Below the pieces are notes generated by a model, which was not told the DNA's origin, made no database searches, and saw nothing but the letters and a program-made list of their open reading frames with translations. Made by a program: the position numbers and the translations under genes. Shown one piece after another: positions 1 to 5,897 of a DNA stretch of 5,897 nucleotides. Source of the DNA: Spirochaetia bacterium (lineage in GTDB: Bacteria; Spirochaetota; Spirochaetia; Treponematales; Breznakiellaceae); the NCBI GenBank assembly GCA_025997715.1, contig BNUY01000162.1:1-5897 (forward strand), in the 5' to 3' direction. Each line of letters begins with the position of its first letter. The stretch's first letter is position 1.

Positions 1-1563
1 GGGGACACCTTACTCCGGGCAAAAAACCGGCTGGGGGGCGATTTAGTGGTTTCCCCCATGGCGGAAGAAGCTTTTACCAGCGTGGTACGGGATGAACTTT
101 CCAGCTACCGCCAACTTCCGCTCAATCTCTACCATATACAAACCAAATATCGTGACGAAATCCGCCCGCGCTACGGAGTCATGCGGGGCAGGGAATTCGT
201 CATGAAGGACGCCTACACCTTCAACGCCAGCGAAGAAAGCCTGGACGACAGCTATCAGGATATGGGCCGGGCATACCGGAAGATATTCAAACGCTGCGGT
301 CTTTCGGTGATCTCCGTCAAGGCCGATTCCGGCGCTATCGGCGGCGACAATTCCGAAGAGTTCATGGTGGAAAGCGCAGTCGGCGACAACACGCTGATTT
401 TGTGCCCGAAATGCGGCTACGCTGCCAACTCCGAAAAAGCATCCTGCGTTCCCGATGTACCCCTGGCTGTCGACGGCACACCGCAGGTGGCGACAACCCT
501 GCCCTTGGATGTCAAGGATACGCCGGATGTCAAGACCATAGCGGAACTCACGAACTTCATCTGGGATGGACAGAGTATTCCCAAGACCGCGGCGCAATCA
601 TTTATCAAGACCCTGATTTACCGCGTTGTCAACTGTACGTTCGATTTCTCAAATTCCGGCTTTAGCGTGGGGTGCAACTCGGAAAACGGCAAGGACACCT
701 TTGTTGCCGTGGGTATCCGGGGCGACCTTGATGTCAACGAAGTCAAACTGACGGCGCTCCTTAAAGCAGGGGAAGTTGAGTTGGCATCCCCATACGATGA
801 CGAGCGGCTCACCGGCGCTCCGGTGGGCTTTGCAGGCCCGGTGGGACTCACCACCTGCCCGGTTATCGTGGACGAGTCTGTCATGCTCATGCACGACGTG
901 GTGACCGGCGCCCTTGCCAAGGACAAGCACTATGTCCACGTAGAACCCCTGCGTGATTTTACGCCGTTCATGGTCGCCGATGTGCGGCAGGTTGCGGCGG
1001 GCGACAAATGCCCCACCTGCGGCGCGGAGTTTTACAGCAAAAAAGGCAACGAACTGGGGCATATCTTCAAGCTGGGCGTTAAATACAGCAAGTCCATGAA
1101 CGTAAGCTACCTCGACGAGCACGGCAACCGGCAAATCCCCTTGATGGGCTGCTACGGAATCGGCGTCGACCGCACGCTTGCCTCCGTTATTGAAGAACAC
1201 CACGATGACGCCGGTATCATCTGGCCCATGACCGTTGCCCCTTATCACACGATCATCGTCCCCATCAAATACGACGGAATAGTCAAAACCGCCGCCGATG
1301 ATCTTACCGCCGCTCTGGAAAAAGCCGGTGTAGAAGTACTGTTAGATGACCGGAACGAACGCCCCGGTGTCAAGTTCAACGACGCGGACCTCATGGGCAT
1401 CCCCTACCGCATAGTGCTGAGCGACAAAAACCTAAGCCTCTCCCCGCCCCAGGTGGAAATAAAACACCGCAGCGAAAAAGAAAACCGGCTGGTGGAGCTT
1501 AGTAAAGCGGCGGGTGAACTTGCAGGATTGGTACGGAAGGAACTGGAAGAGCTAAACCGCTAA
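1..1563 (+). CDS. proS: Prolyl-tRNA synthetase, bacterial type with editing insertion domain (5' end outside window)
   Basis: ProRS charges tRNA-Pro with proline in the cytoplasm. The frame is open from base 1, so the GTG at 46 is internal and the true start lies upstream. The 520 codons seen, set against the roughly 570 residues of the E. coli enzyme, suggest that about 85-90 N-terminal residues, including class II motif 1, are missing. Visible in order (window codons): substrate loop SPMAEEAFT near 18-26; motif 2, YRDEIRPRYGVMRGREF, with its Arg at codon 51; the YbaK-like insertion (editing) domain, about 140-320, including NEVK; motif 3, GIGVDR, with Arg at 391, followed by IIWP; and the HGTP anticodon-binding domain, about 402-520, with DDRNERPGVKFNDAD. 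CPKC (codons 135-138) and CPTC (337-340) bracket the insertion domain and may bind zinc together (inference). The loop reads P-M-A-E where the family has P-T-x-E. The last seven codons and the stop lie inside an 88-bp inverted repeat. Confidence 0.97.
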   Translation, partial: GDTLLRAKNRLGGDLVVSPMAEEAFTSVVRDELSSYRQLPLNLYHIQTKYRDEIRPRYGVMRGREFVMKDAYTFNASEESLDDSYQDMGRAYRKIFKRCGLSVISVKADSGAIGGDNSEEFMVESAVGDNTLILCPKCGYAANSEKASCVPDVPLAVDGTPQVATTLPLDVKDTPDVKTIAELTNFIWDGQSIPKTAAQSFIKTLIYRVVNCTFDFSNSGFSVGCNSENGKDTFVAVGIRGDLDVNEVKLTALLKAGEVELASPYDDERLTGAPVGFAGPVGLTTCPVIVDESVMLMHDVVTGALAKDKHYVHVEPLRDFTPFMVADVRQVAAGDKCPTCGAEFYSKKGNELGHIFKLGVKYSKSMNVSYLDEHGNRQIPLMGCYGIGVDRTLASVIEEHHDDAGIIWPMTVAPYHTIIVPIKYDGIVKTAADDLTAALEKAGVEVLLDDRNERPGVKFNDADLMGIPYRIVLSDKNLSLSPPQVEIKHRSEKENRLVELSKAAGELAGLVRKELEELNR

Positions 1564-1629
1564 CAAGCATAAACAGAGAAGGGGATTCGCAAGAACCCGC
1601 AATCCCCTTCTCTTCCCGCTCCCTACCCC
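1542..1629 (+). repeat. Left copy of an 88-bp perfect inverted repeat covering the proS 3' end
   Basis: These 88 bases occur as an exact reverse complement at 2537-2624. The copy begins within the proS codons for LEELNR, includes the TAA stop and the 13-bp-stem hairpin behind it, and ends at CCCTACCCC. Identity breaks at 1630 against 2536. Outside the proS end a weaker match continues: acggaaggaa at 1533-1542 resembles the reverse complement of 2634-2644, with about ten extra bases in the right copy. This is therefore a duplication of part of the gene end, not a free-standing intergenic repeat. This copy is taken as the original because it is continuous with the full proS frame. Confidence 0.95.
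1575..1613 (+). terminator. Perfect 13-bp hairpin just after proS, possible terminator
   Basis: The arm AGAGAAGGGGATT (1575-1587) pairs perfectly with AATCCCCTTCTCT (1601-1613) across a 13-base loop, starting 12 bases after the proS stop. Its place and strength fit a transcription terminator. The sequence after it is TCCCGCT rather than a run of T, so it is not a textbook intrinsic terminator and may instead act as an mRNA 3'-end stabiliser. An identical hairpin lies in the right repeat copy at 2553-2591. Confidence 0.5.
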
Positions 1630-1649
1630 TACTCCCCCGCGATCCAGCC

Positions 1650-1778
1650 GGAAGAGGGTATGCTCGCGAAGGGTATTAGGGGTGTCAGAGGGAAAGCACG
1701 GGAAGGACCCTCCGGGAGGGGCCCGTGCTTTCCCTCTGACAGGACCCCTCATTAATCTATCCCTGCATACCCTCTTCC
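1650..1778. repeat. Nested imperfect inverted repeat, likely centre of an inverted duplication
   Basis: GGAAGAGGGTATGC at 1650-1663 is repeated as an exact reverse complement at 1765-1778. In the right arm these bases are the last codons of the cyclase-like frame (EEGM, then QG and stop). In the left arm the matching plus-strand frame also reads EEGM, and it continues from the same SLPAPYP frame as the one that precedes the cyclase in the right copy. Between the 14-bp arms are a partly matching stretch (1664-1682 against 1742-1764, sharing ATTA and GGGGT) and the perfect hairpin at 1683-1741. The left arm thus looks like a remnant of the cyclase gene end. Confidence 0.65.
1683..1741. terminator. 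Long hairpin with a 20-bp perfect stem, candidate bidirectional terminator
   Basis: TGTCAGAGGGAAAGCACGGG (1683-1702) pairs perfectly with its reverse complement at 1722-1741. The 19-base middle contains a further short palindrome, CCCTCC and GGAGGG. The hairpin lies 120 bases after the proS stop and 16 bases after the stop of the minus-strand cyclase-like frame, so it sits between two convergent reading frames as a shared terminator would. No clear T-run follows on either strand. It may also simply be the fold-back point of the surrounding inverted duplication. Confidence 0.5.
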
Positions 1779-2593
1779 AACGCGATATCTTCCAGTGCGT
1801 AAAATTCTTCCCGTTCCCCGCTTTCATCATCCACCAGCACTCCCAGCCTTTTCAAGCCGTCGGCGGGAGGCCCCTCCAATGTCGCCGCGACCCGTCCGCT
1901 TACCAGGATGCGGGTTTTATACCGGTTGCACAGGTTGGAGAAAAGCCGGGCGGAAACCACGGTACGGCCCGACGCGGAAACCCCGGCGGCGGGAGACCAG
2001 GAGAAGCAGCAAACACCGGCATCAATGGCAAAGTGCCAGAACTTGGCCTGGGGGATAGCGCCATCTTTGATGGTATTCACTATTTCCAACACCAATTCTA
2101 CCGCCCGTACCGCCGGATCGGTGTCTGTTTCGTAGGGGCGGGCGTTCTTCATCTTCTTCATGGCCTGCCGTTCCTGGGGGGAGCCCAGGGCAAACATCGC
2201 CAGGTCCCCTTCGAAGCCGGTCATCACCGCTCCGGCGCGGCTGAAAACGCGGAACACCTCTTCCCGGAAGGCTGTCGATGCCGTTGCGGCTTCCTGGGGG
2301 CTGCTCCGGTTCTCTATGCCGTTCAGGTTGCCGTCCCGTATCGCCACCATGGCAGCCGGGGCCGTCAGGGTTTCGGCAGGATGGGGTAGCCCCGCGCGGA
2401 TAAGATGGCGCAGGTAGGCCGGGGCCATGCGGGAACCATAGGCGATACGGAAACGGGCGGCGGCGCGGCGCTTTGCAAGGAGGGCAAAGGCGAAGGAAAA
2501 AAGCAGGCCCGTAAGGACTCCGCTGAGGGGGATAAGGGGGTAGGGAGCGGGAAGAGAAGGGGATTGCGGGTTCTTGCGAATCCCCTTCTCTGT
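1757..2593 (-). pseudogene. C-terminal half of a membrane-anchored class III adenylate/guanylate cyclase-like protein, N-terminus lost
   Basis: The frame is open from 2593 (stop at 2594-2596) to TAG at 1757-1759; the first ATG is at 2428. Before that ATG the frame encodes a hydrophobic helix, PLIPLSGVLTGLLFSFAFAL, then KRR and the linker FRIAYGSRMAPAYLRHLIRAG. This is the usual junction between a membrane sensor region (CHASE2-type, inferred) and a cyclase domain. The domain follows: MVAIRDGNL where active enzymes have FxDIxxFT, then FEGDLAMFALG matching the GD metal-site segment, then TVVSARL and RILVSG matching TVNLAARL and ILVSE. The first metal Asp appears shifted or replaced by Arg and the Asn of VNLAxR is missing, so catalysis is doubtful. 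There is no room for the N-terminal sensor: upstream sequence turns into the duplicated proS end. If translated from 2428 the product would be a soluble 223-residue fragment. The cyclase assignment rests on motif recognition; the pseudogene call is inference. Confidence 0.65.
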
Positions 2594-2624
2594 TTATGCT
2601 TGTTAGCGGTTTAGCTCTTCCAGT
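2537..2624 (-). repeat. Right copy of the 88-bp inverted repeat (displaced proS 3' end)
   Basis: This is the exact reverse complement of 1542-1629. Read on the minus strand it carries the last seven proS codons, TAA, the post-proS hairpin (2553-2591) and CCCTACCCC, and then runs straight into the cyclase-like frame. It has no proS body upstream: the preceding minus-strand sequence is an unrelated short ORF. It provides the in-frame stop (2594-2596) that limits the cyclase frame and also the stop (2611-2613) of the short ORF. Confidence 0.95.
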
Positions 2625-2733
2625 GCCCTGTGCCTTCCTTCCCGTCAAAAGCTTCCTGGCGATCAGTAGTTAGAAAAAACAGATCGCAGATCGCCATAGG
2701 TTGTTTAACTGTCTCCACGCTGGTATTCGCCAT
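2611..2733 (-). CDS. Possible 40-residue ORF of unknown function, 3' end formed by the duplicated repeat
   Basis: The ORF starts MANTSVETVKQPMAICDL and ends in TGHWKS. A possible ribosome site, TGAGGA, lies about 8 bases before the ATG at 2731-2733. The frame stays open upstream to an ATG at 2826, but that extension crosses the probable terminator of the lipoprotein gene, so the shorter start is preferred. I recognise no family. The last four codons and the stop fall inside the right 88-bp repeat, so any original C-terminus was replaced when the repeat arrived. It may be a gene remnant or chance; it is the only candidate between 2625 and 2849. Confidence 0.25.
   Translation of the reverse strand: MANTSVETVKQPMAICDLFFLTTDRQEAFDGKEGTGHWKS
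2657..2696. repeat. Short inverted repeat with a tandem 7-mer
   Basis: TGGCGATC (2657-2664) and GATCGCCA (2689-2696) form an 8-bp inverted repeat around a 24-base spacer. Its right side overlaps a tandem AGATCGC-AGATCGC (2681-2694). It could be a weak hairpin or a binding site; no function can be assigned from sequence. Confidence 0.35.
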
Positions 2734-2759
2734 CCTTTTTATCCTCAAATAAGGAGCAA

Positions 2760-2789
2760 TGAGGAACGGCAATCTTCCTCCGTTCCTCA
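2760..2789 (-). terminator. Probable terminator of the lipoprotein gene
   Basis: On the minus strand TGAGGAACGG pairs with CCGTTCCTCA (10-bp perfect stem, 10-base loop), followed by TTGCTCCTTATTT, a moderately T-rich tract. It lies about 60 bases after the lipoprotein stop. A smaller hairpin, CACGG/CCGTG around CAAAA (2824-2838), lies between the stop and this structure and may help protect the 3' end. Confidence 0.55.
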
Positions 2790-2849
2790 CTCCCCATTTA
2801 CTGCTGATATACGGGCAGTATCCCACGGCAAAACCGTGTTGCTCTTAAC

Positions 2850-5762
2850 TCACTCCCACGTTCCGGTCAATACCGCATTGCCGGGGAAATGCGAGGTTGT
2901 TCCCGTCGTAGTGTCTAGACCGTCATATGATATATTGCCGGTTACCTTCCCATTCTGGCGCGGAAATGCAGTCGTGTGGGAACTCGTGTTACCAGAGCTA
3001 TCTTTATAGCTTGTAGCGGTGTTATTCACAAACACTGCGGCGCCGGCGTTGTTGCCGCTGAGGCCGGTGTTGGTGGCGAAGGTACCGGCAGGAGTACCAT
3101 TTGTATCAACCGTGTTTGCTGCGCCGTCGCCATCAGCCGTAGAGCCATTGATGATGCCGCCGGTTTTGACAAATTTGGCCCGGCTGAAGAGGCTTACTCC
3201 GCCGCCCGATGCGCCACCATTGGCTTGGTTTTGTGTATACATTGAGTTTCCCACAATTTTCCCGCCGGACATATTGAAGGTTCCGTTATCGTAAACCGCC
3301 ACGCCGCCGCCCCGGCGACCGGCAGCATTGCCGCTGATTTCGCCGCCCTTCATGTTAAATGTGCCGCTGCCCGCCACTCTAACACCGCTTCCTCCCATCG
3401 CAGTGTTGGTATGCTTATTTCCGGTTATCAAAACAGTATCATTCATCTCAAGCGTAGCGCCGGTACCTACCGCAATAAGCGCCTCGGTATTAGTGGTCGC
3501 TATCGTGTACTCGATAGTAATGTTGTTCTTGAGTTTAAGTGTTATGTTTTGGGGATAAAGATAGGCTGCTGCTGCTGTCATGTTAATGGCAGCCGTTCCG
3601 GAATCCGGTCCTTCAATGGTAAGCGTAGAATCGGTGTAAAACACAGTATCGCTGGTTGTGTCATGGGCAGTACCACCCCACAACCGTGTTTGAGCACTTA
3701 TCGAATTCCCATCCGTACCCGCTTTGAGCTTGAGGGTGTAATCGGTTTCGGGTCCCGCGTTTACCCTTGCGATATGAGCAGCATTAGTTTTGAAATACGT
3801 CAGCGCATCGTCAAAGGTTTCGGCGGCGGATATCTTTGTAGGGTTACCATCTATCCAGATGCCATAGGGCGTTACCGTCGCTGCCTGTATTTCTACCGAA
3901 GCCTGGGCGCTCGCAAAAGCTTCACTTCCCGTCGTAGTAACCGCTTTGTAGCGCACAAAGTAGCTGCTGCCCGCCGTGAGTCCCGTAATTGACGTGCCGG
4001 TACAATCCGTCCAAGCGGCGGCGGAAGAGAGCTTATATTCCATAGCCGTAGTCGTGCTGGTGATTTGTCCGTCGTTGCCGGCGACCGTTGCCGCTACATC
4101 GCCCACTGCCGGAGCCGCAGGCCGTGCGGGCAGGGTAAAGTACTGGGGTTCACTGTCCCTGGTAGGTGGAGTTGTAGGAGATTCTCCGGCACGGGTAAGG
4201 GCTATCGTATTCGGTGTGGCTTTAATGTTCTGGCTGCCAATGTTAACAATGCCGCCCGGTGCAGTCCCGGCTGAACTCTTTGTACCGGTGAGGTAGTTGC
4301 CGGTGTAATCGTGGTATATATAATGGTACTTCCCAGCCACCAGCCCGGTAATCGTTTCATTTTCATAGTCAATTGTCCCGGCGGGTGTGGCAATAGGGTG
4401 CTTAAGCCTAAACAACTGGGTCAGTGGCGCGCTTACCAGGCCGTCCGTGGTGATCGCCACCGCATTCAGGGTGGTGTCTGCGGGAAAAGGCTTCACGGTG
4501 AAGACCCCGCTGTAAAGGGTACTCGAAGCGGTGGGCGTCATGCCGTCCAGGGTATAACGGATGGCGCCTTCCGCAGCCGTCAGGGTTACGTCCGGCCCAA
4601 CATAAGCGCCCGCCTTTACGACGGCATAGTAATTATGATCGATGAATCCATCCCCTGTCGGATTGGTGCTTACCGTGGGCGCTTTCGGTAAAATGGCGAA
4701 CTTGGCCGCCGGGTTAGCCGTAACCGCCAGAGCCGCCGTACTGGTGATCAGTACAGTGGCGGGAATACTGATAGACAGCGGTGCGGCGCTTGATGAGCCG
4801 GGGGTTCCCGTGATGGCTATCGTAATACTGCTTGATCCTGCGGCTGCGTCGGTCTTAGCCTCGGCAGTCAGCCCCGCAGGAAGGCCGGTAAACCAGGGGG
4901 TCACGTCATCATCTTCAAGAATAGCATCCGCGAAGGTCTCATTTGTTAGGGTGATGACCACATCGCCGGTCACTCCGGCAGTTCCCGCAGTACCGCTAAG
5001 GGTCACATTCGCCGCGCTTGCCGATGCGGCTCTATATATGTCCGCATTACTAAAGGTATAGGAAGCCGCCGTGGTCAGACCGGGGTAGATGTGCAGCACT
5101 TCGGTGCGGCCCGTCTGATTCCCGTCCTTTTTTACCCATATATTCAGGAGGTACTGCCCCGCGTCAAGCTGCTTGCTTCCGATCCGGTCCGCTGCAGTGG
5201 TTACATCAACCGTATGGAGACTTGTCGCCGTGTTAACCGCACTGATGGTCAGTTCGCTGGAATCAATCGTGGCCGGGCTTGTAAGGGTAACAGAATAGGT
5301 GAAGGTTCCCGTCGCCCCGGTTTCGCCATAAGGCTTCAGGGTGATAGCATGGGCGCCGTTATCCCCCGCCGCAATGGTTACCGCCTTACTGCCCCGTGCC
5401 GCCGCTTTTTCAGCCGCCCCGGTTCCGGTATACGCCGTCAGGGTGATGGTCCAGCTTCCGGTTGCGAGAGTAACCGTTTTGGGATCCAGAGGCTGGAACG
5501 TTACATCCGCTTTCGTCTCCGGCCCACTGGAAAAACTTACCACATACTTGGTAAACGTCAGGGATGCCGGAACCAGGGTCCGCGCATTGGTTTCCTCCCC
5601 GGTGGTGATAGTGAACCGGCCAAAGCTGCCGGTATCACCGCCGGTATCGGCGCTTGCCGGCCGATCCGCCAGAAGATTGTTACAACCCGTCAGGGTCAGG
5701 ATTCCCACTGCCAGGATCATGCCCGCAGCGTGTATAAGCCGTTTCAAACTCATGCTTTTCAT
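2850..5762 (-). CDS. Large multidomain surface lipoprotein with chitobiase-C-like, FN3-like and beta-helix modules
   Basis: This 970-residue protein opens with a lipoprotein signal peptide: MKSMSLKRL, a hydrophobic core, and the lipobox LTGC with lipidated Cys27. A flexible DRPASADTGGDTG linker follows. Modules (approximate residues): 45-145, a beta-rich module containing NARTLVP and GSWTITLTAY; 150-235, a second beta-rich module; 245-357, an Ig-like repeat module ending NPAAKFAI; 361-456, chitobiase/hexosaminidase C-terminal-like, with IRYTLDGMTPT and LYSG; 546-628, FN3-like, with EYKLS, ITGLTAGSSYFVRYKA; 630-970, right-handed beta-helix with GTFNMKGGEISGN and GTFNMSGGKIVGN rungs. There is no C-terminal autotransporter barrel or sortase motif. 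It is probably anchored in the outer membrane and exposed, acting in adhesion or glycan binding; that is inference, and no catalytic residues were recognised. The start at 5762 is preferred because AAGGAGG lies 5 bases upstream; the ATG at 5753 would be 14 bases away. It appears to be transcribed alone. Confidence 0.9.
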   Translation of the reverse strand: MKSMSLKRLIHAAGMILAVGILTLTGCNNLLADRPASADTGGDTGSFGRFTITTGEETNARTLVPASLTFTKYVVSFSSGPETKADVTFQPLDPKTVTLATGSWTITLTAYTGTGAAEKAAARGSKAVTIAAGDNGAHAITLKPYGETGATGTFTYSVTLTSPATIDSSELTISAVNTATSLHTVDVTTAADRIGSKQLDAGQYLLNIWVKKDGNQTGRTEVLHIYPGLTTAASYTFSNADIYRAASASAANVTLSGTAGTAGVTGDVVITLTNETFADAILEDDDVTPWFTGLPAGLTAEAKTDAAAGSSSITIAITGTPGSSSAAPLSISIPATVLITSTAALAVTANPAAKFAILPKAPTVSTNPTGDGFIDHNYYAVVKAGAYVGPDVTLTAAEGAIRYTLDGMTPTASSTLYSGVFTVKPFPADTTLNAVAITTDGLVSAPLTQLFRLKHPIATPAGTIDYENETITGLVAGKYHYIYHDYTGNYLTGTKSSAGTAPGGIVNIGSQNIKATPNTIALTRAGESPTTPPTRDSEPQYFTLPARPAAPAVGDVAATVAGNDGQITSTTTAMEYKLSSAAAWTDCTGTSITGLTAGSSYFVRYKAVTTTGSEAFASAQASVEIQAATVTPYGIWIDGNPTKISAAETFDDALTYFKTNAAHIARVNAGPETDYTLKLKAGTDGNSISAQTRLWGGTAHDTTSDTVFYTDSTLTIEGPDSGTAAINMTAAAAYLYPQNITLKLKNNITIEYTIATTNTEALIAVGTGATLEMNDTVLITGNKHTNTAMGGSGVRVAGSGTFNMKGGEISGNAAGRRGGGVAVYDNGTFNMSGGKIVGNSMYTQNQANGGASGGGVSLFSRAKFVKTGGIINGSTADGDGAANTVDTNGTPAGTFATNTGLSGNNAGAAVFVNNTATSYKDSSGNTSSHTTAFPRQNGKVTGNISYDGLDTTTGTTSHFPGNAVLTGTWE
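3145..3375 (-). repeat. Beta-helix rung repeats in the lipoprotein
   Basis: Three related units are encoded about 29-34 residues apart: GTFNMKGGEISGN (from about residue 798), GTFNMSGGKIVGN (about 827) and the degenerate AKFVKTGGIINGS (about 861). A weaker earlier unit, ATLEMNDTVLITGN, precedes them. Alternating hydrophobic residues and GG.I.GN turns are typical of right-handed parallel beta-helix coils. The DNA is diverged between units, so this is an old protein repeat rather than a recent DNA duplication. Confidence 0.65.
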
Positions 5763-5767
5763 TCTTT

Positions 5768-5774
5768 CCTCCTT
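5768..5774 (-). promoter_or_regulatory. Strong Shine-Dalgarno site for the lipoprotein gene
   Basis: The minus strand reads AAGGAGG, then AAAGA, then ATG. The match to the 16S rRNA 3' end is near perfect with a 5-base spacer, and it selects 5762 over the in-frame ATG three codons later. Confidence 0.85.
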
Positions 5775-5804
5775 ATTTAGTGTCCATCCCTAAAGTCAAG
5801 CCCC

Positions 5805-5833
5805 TATACAAACCCCCTGTAAAACGGTATGAT
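5805..5833 (+). promoter_or_regulatory. Candidate sigma-70-type promoter for the right-edge gene
   Basis: TATACA (5805-5810) and TATGAT (5828-5833) are separated by 17 bases; they match the -35 and -10 consensus at four and five of six positions. Initiation about seven bases after the -10 would fall on or next to the ATG at 5840, giving a nearly leaderless mRNA. This is a consensus match only. I see no comparably good promoter for the divergent lipoprotein gene in 5775-5897: TTGACT (minus strand, 5794-5799) lacks a good -10 at proper spacing. Confidence 0.3.
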
Positions 5834-5839
5834 TAAGGC

Positions 5840-5897
5840 ATGAACAACCTATTTGAACCATTAATGTTGAAATTTAAAGAACCCAATTGGGAACGGA
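5840..5897 (+). CDS. N-terminus of an unidentified protein, cut by the right window edge; possibly a transposase
   Basis: An ATG at 5840 opens a frame that stays open to the window end: MNNLFEPLMLKFKEPNWER, 19 codons. The composition is clearly more A+T-rich than the neighbours. Only a poor ribosome site, AAGG, sits directly against the ATG. The opening resembles the start of some insertion-sequence transposases (LFEPL-type N-termini), but this is memory-based resemblance over very few residues. If it is a transposase, the left end of the element would lie in 5780-5839, immediately upstream of the lipoprotein gene. Confidence 0.4.
   Translation, partial: MNNLFEPLMLKFKEPNWER

Noticed and set aside
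46..48. GTG at 46 as the proS start
   Set aside because: The frame is open and ProRS-like upstream to base 1 (LLRAKNRLGGDL), and a start here would remove motif 1.
1552..1830. Antisense ORF ending LCLCLLAV, with an identical ending in a plus-strand frame at 2405-2614
   Set aside because: The shared tail is only the antisense translation of the two 88-bp repeat copies; neither frame has a ribosome site or family match.
1682..2389. Plus-strand 235-codon open frame opposite the cyclase-like gene
   Set aside because: The translation has no recognisable domain, and the minus-strand frame has clear cyclase motifs and a membrane helix; it is a high-G+C shadow.
2022..2648. Minus-strand 208-codon frame overlapping the cyclase in another register
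   Set aside because: The translation is Arg/Pro/Gly-rich with no domain; it is a shadow of the cyclase frame.
2759..2847. Plus-strand ATG at 2759 just after AAGGAG
   Set aside because: The spacer is only two or three bases, the product would be under 30 residues, and it lies over the lipoprotein terminator hairpin.
5091..5780. Long plus-strand frames opposite the lipoprotein signal region
   Set aside because: The minus-strand frame has a lipobox, strong ribosome site and recognisable modules; the plus-strand frames are shadows.
5882..5891. CCCAATTGGG palindrome
   Set aside because: A 10-bp palindrome within the apparent coding start at the right edge; too short to call an operator.

Overview
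The window is about half G+C and reads like a bacterial chromosome, most plausibly a spirochaete of the Treponema group (termite-gut or related). That assignment is inference. It rests on the style of the large Thr/Ala/Ser-rich lipoprotein, the divergent membrane-anchored cyclase-like domain, and a bacterial-type prolyl-tRNA synthetase. No rRNA or other taxonomic marker is present.

Layout. Positions 1-1563 (+) hold the 3' part of proS, cut by the left window edge. Positions 1564-2624 are a rearranged zone. An 88-bp perfect inverted repeat (1542-1629 and 2537-2624) that includes the last codons and the stop of proS flanks a unique segment. On the minus strand this segment carries the C-terminal half of a class III adenylate/guanylate cyclase-like protein (1757-2593), without its N-terminal sensor region. 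Near the left end of this segment is a 20-bp-stem hairpin (1683-1741), set in a wider, less perfect inverted repeat (1650-1778). I read the zone as an inverted duplication of [proS 3' end + cyclase tail], roughly centred on the hairpin, whose left arm has lost about 740 bp.

Positions 2625-2849 are a short intergenic region with a weak 40-codon ORF and a probable terminator for the next gene. Positions 2850-5762 (-) hold one large lipoprotein gene. It has a signal peptide with lipobox, several Ig/FN3-like modules, a chitobiase-C-like module and a right-handed beta-helix end: a cell-surface protein, probably adhesive or carbohydrate-binding. Positions 5763-5839 are a divergent intergenic region. 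At 5840 a plus-strand ORF starts and runs off the right edge; it may be a transposase, but this is weakly supported.

proS and the lipoprotein do not form a pathway together; proS and the lipoprotein gene converge on the rearranged zone. The main points for follow-up are the inverted duplication and its possible inversion, the truncated and degenerate cyclase, and a Thr-to-Met change in the substrate-binding loop of ProRS. I found no convincing novel multi-gene system.
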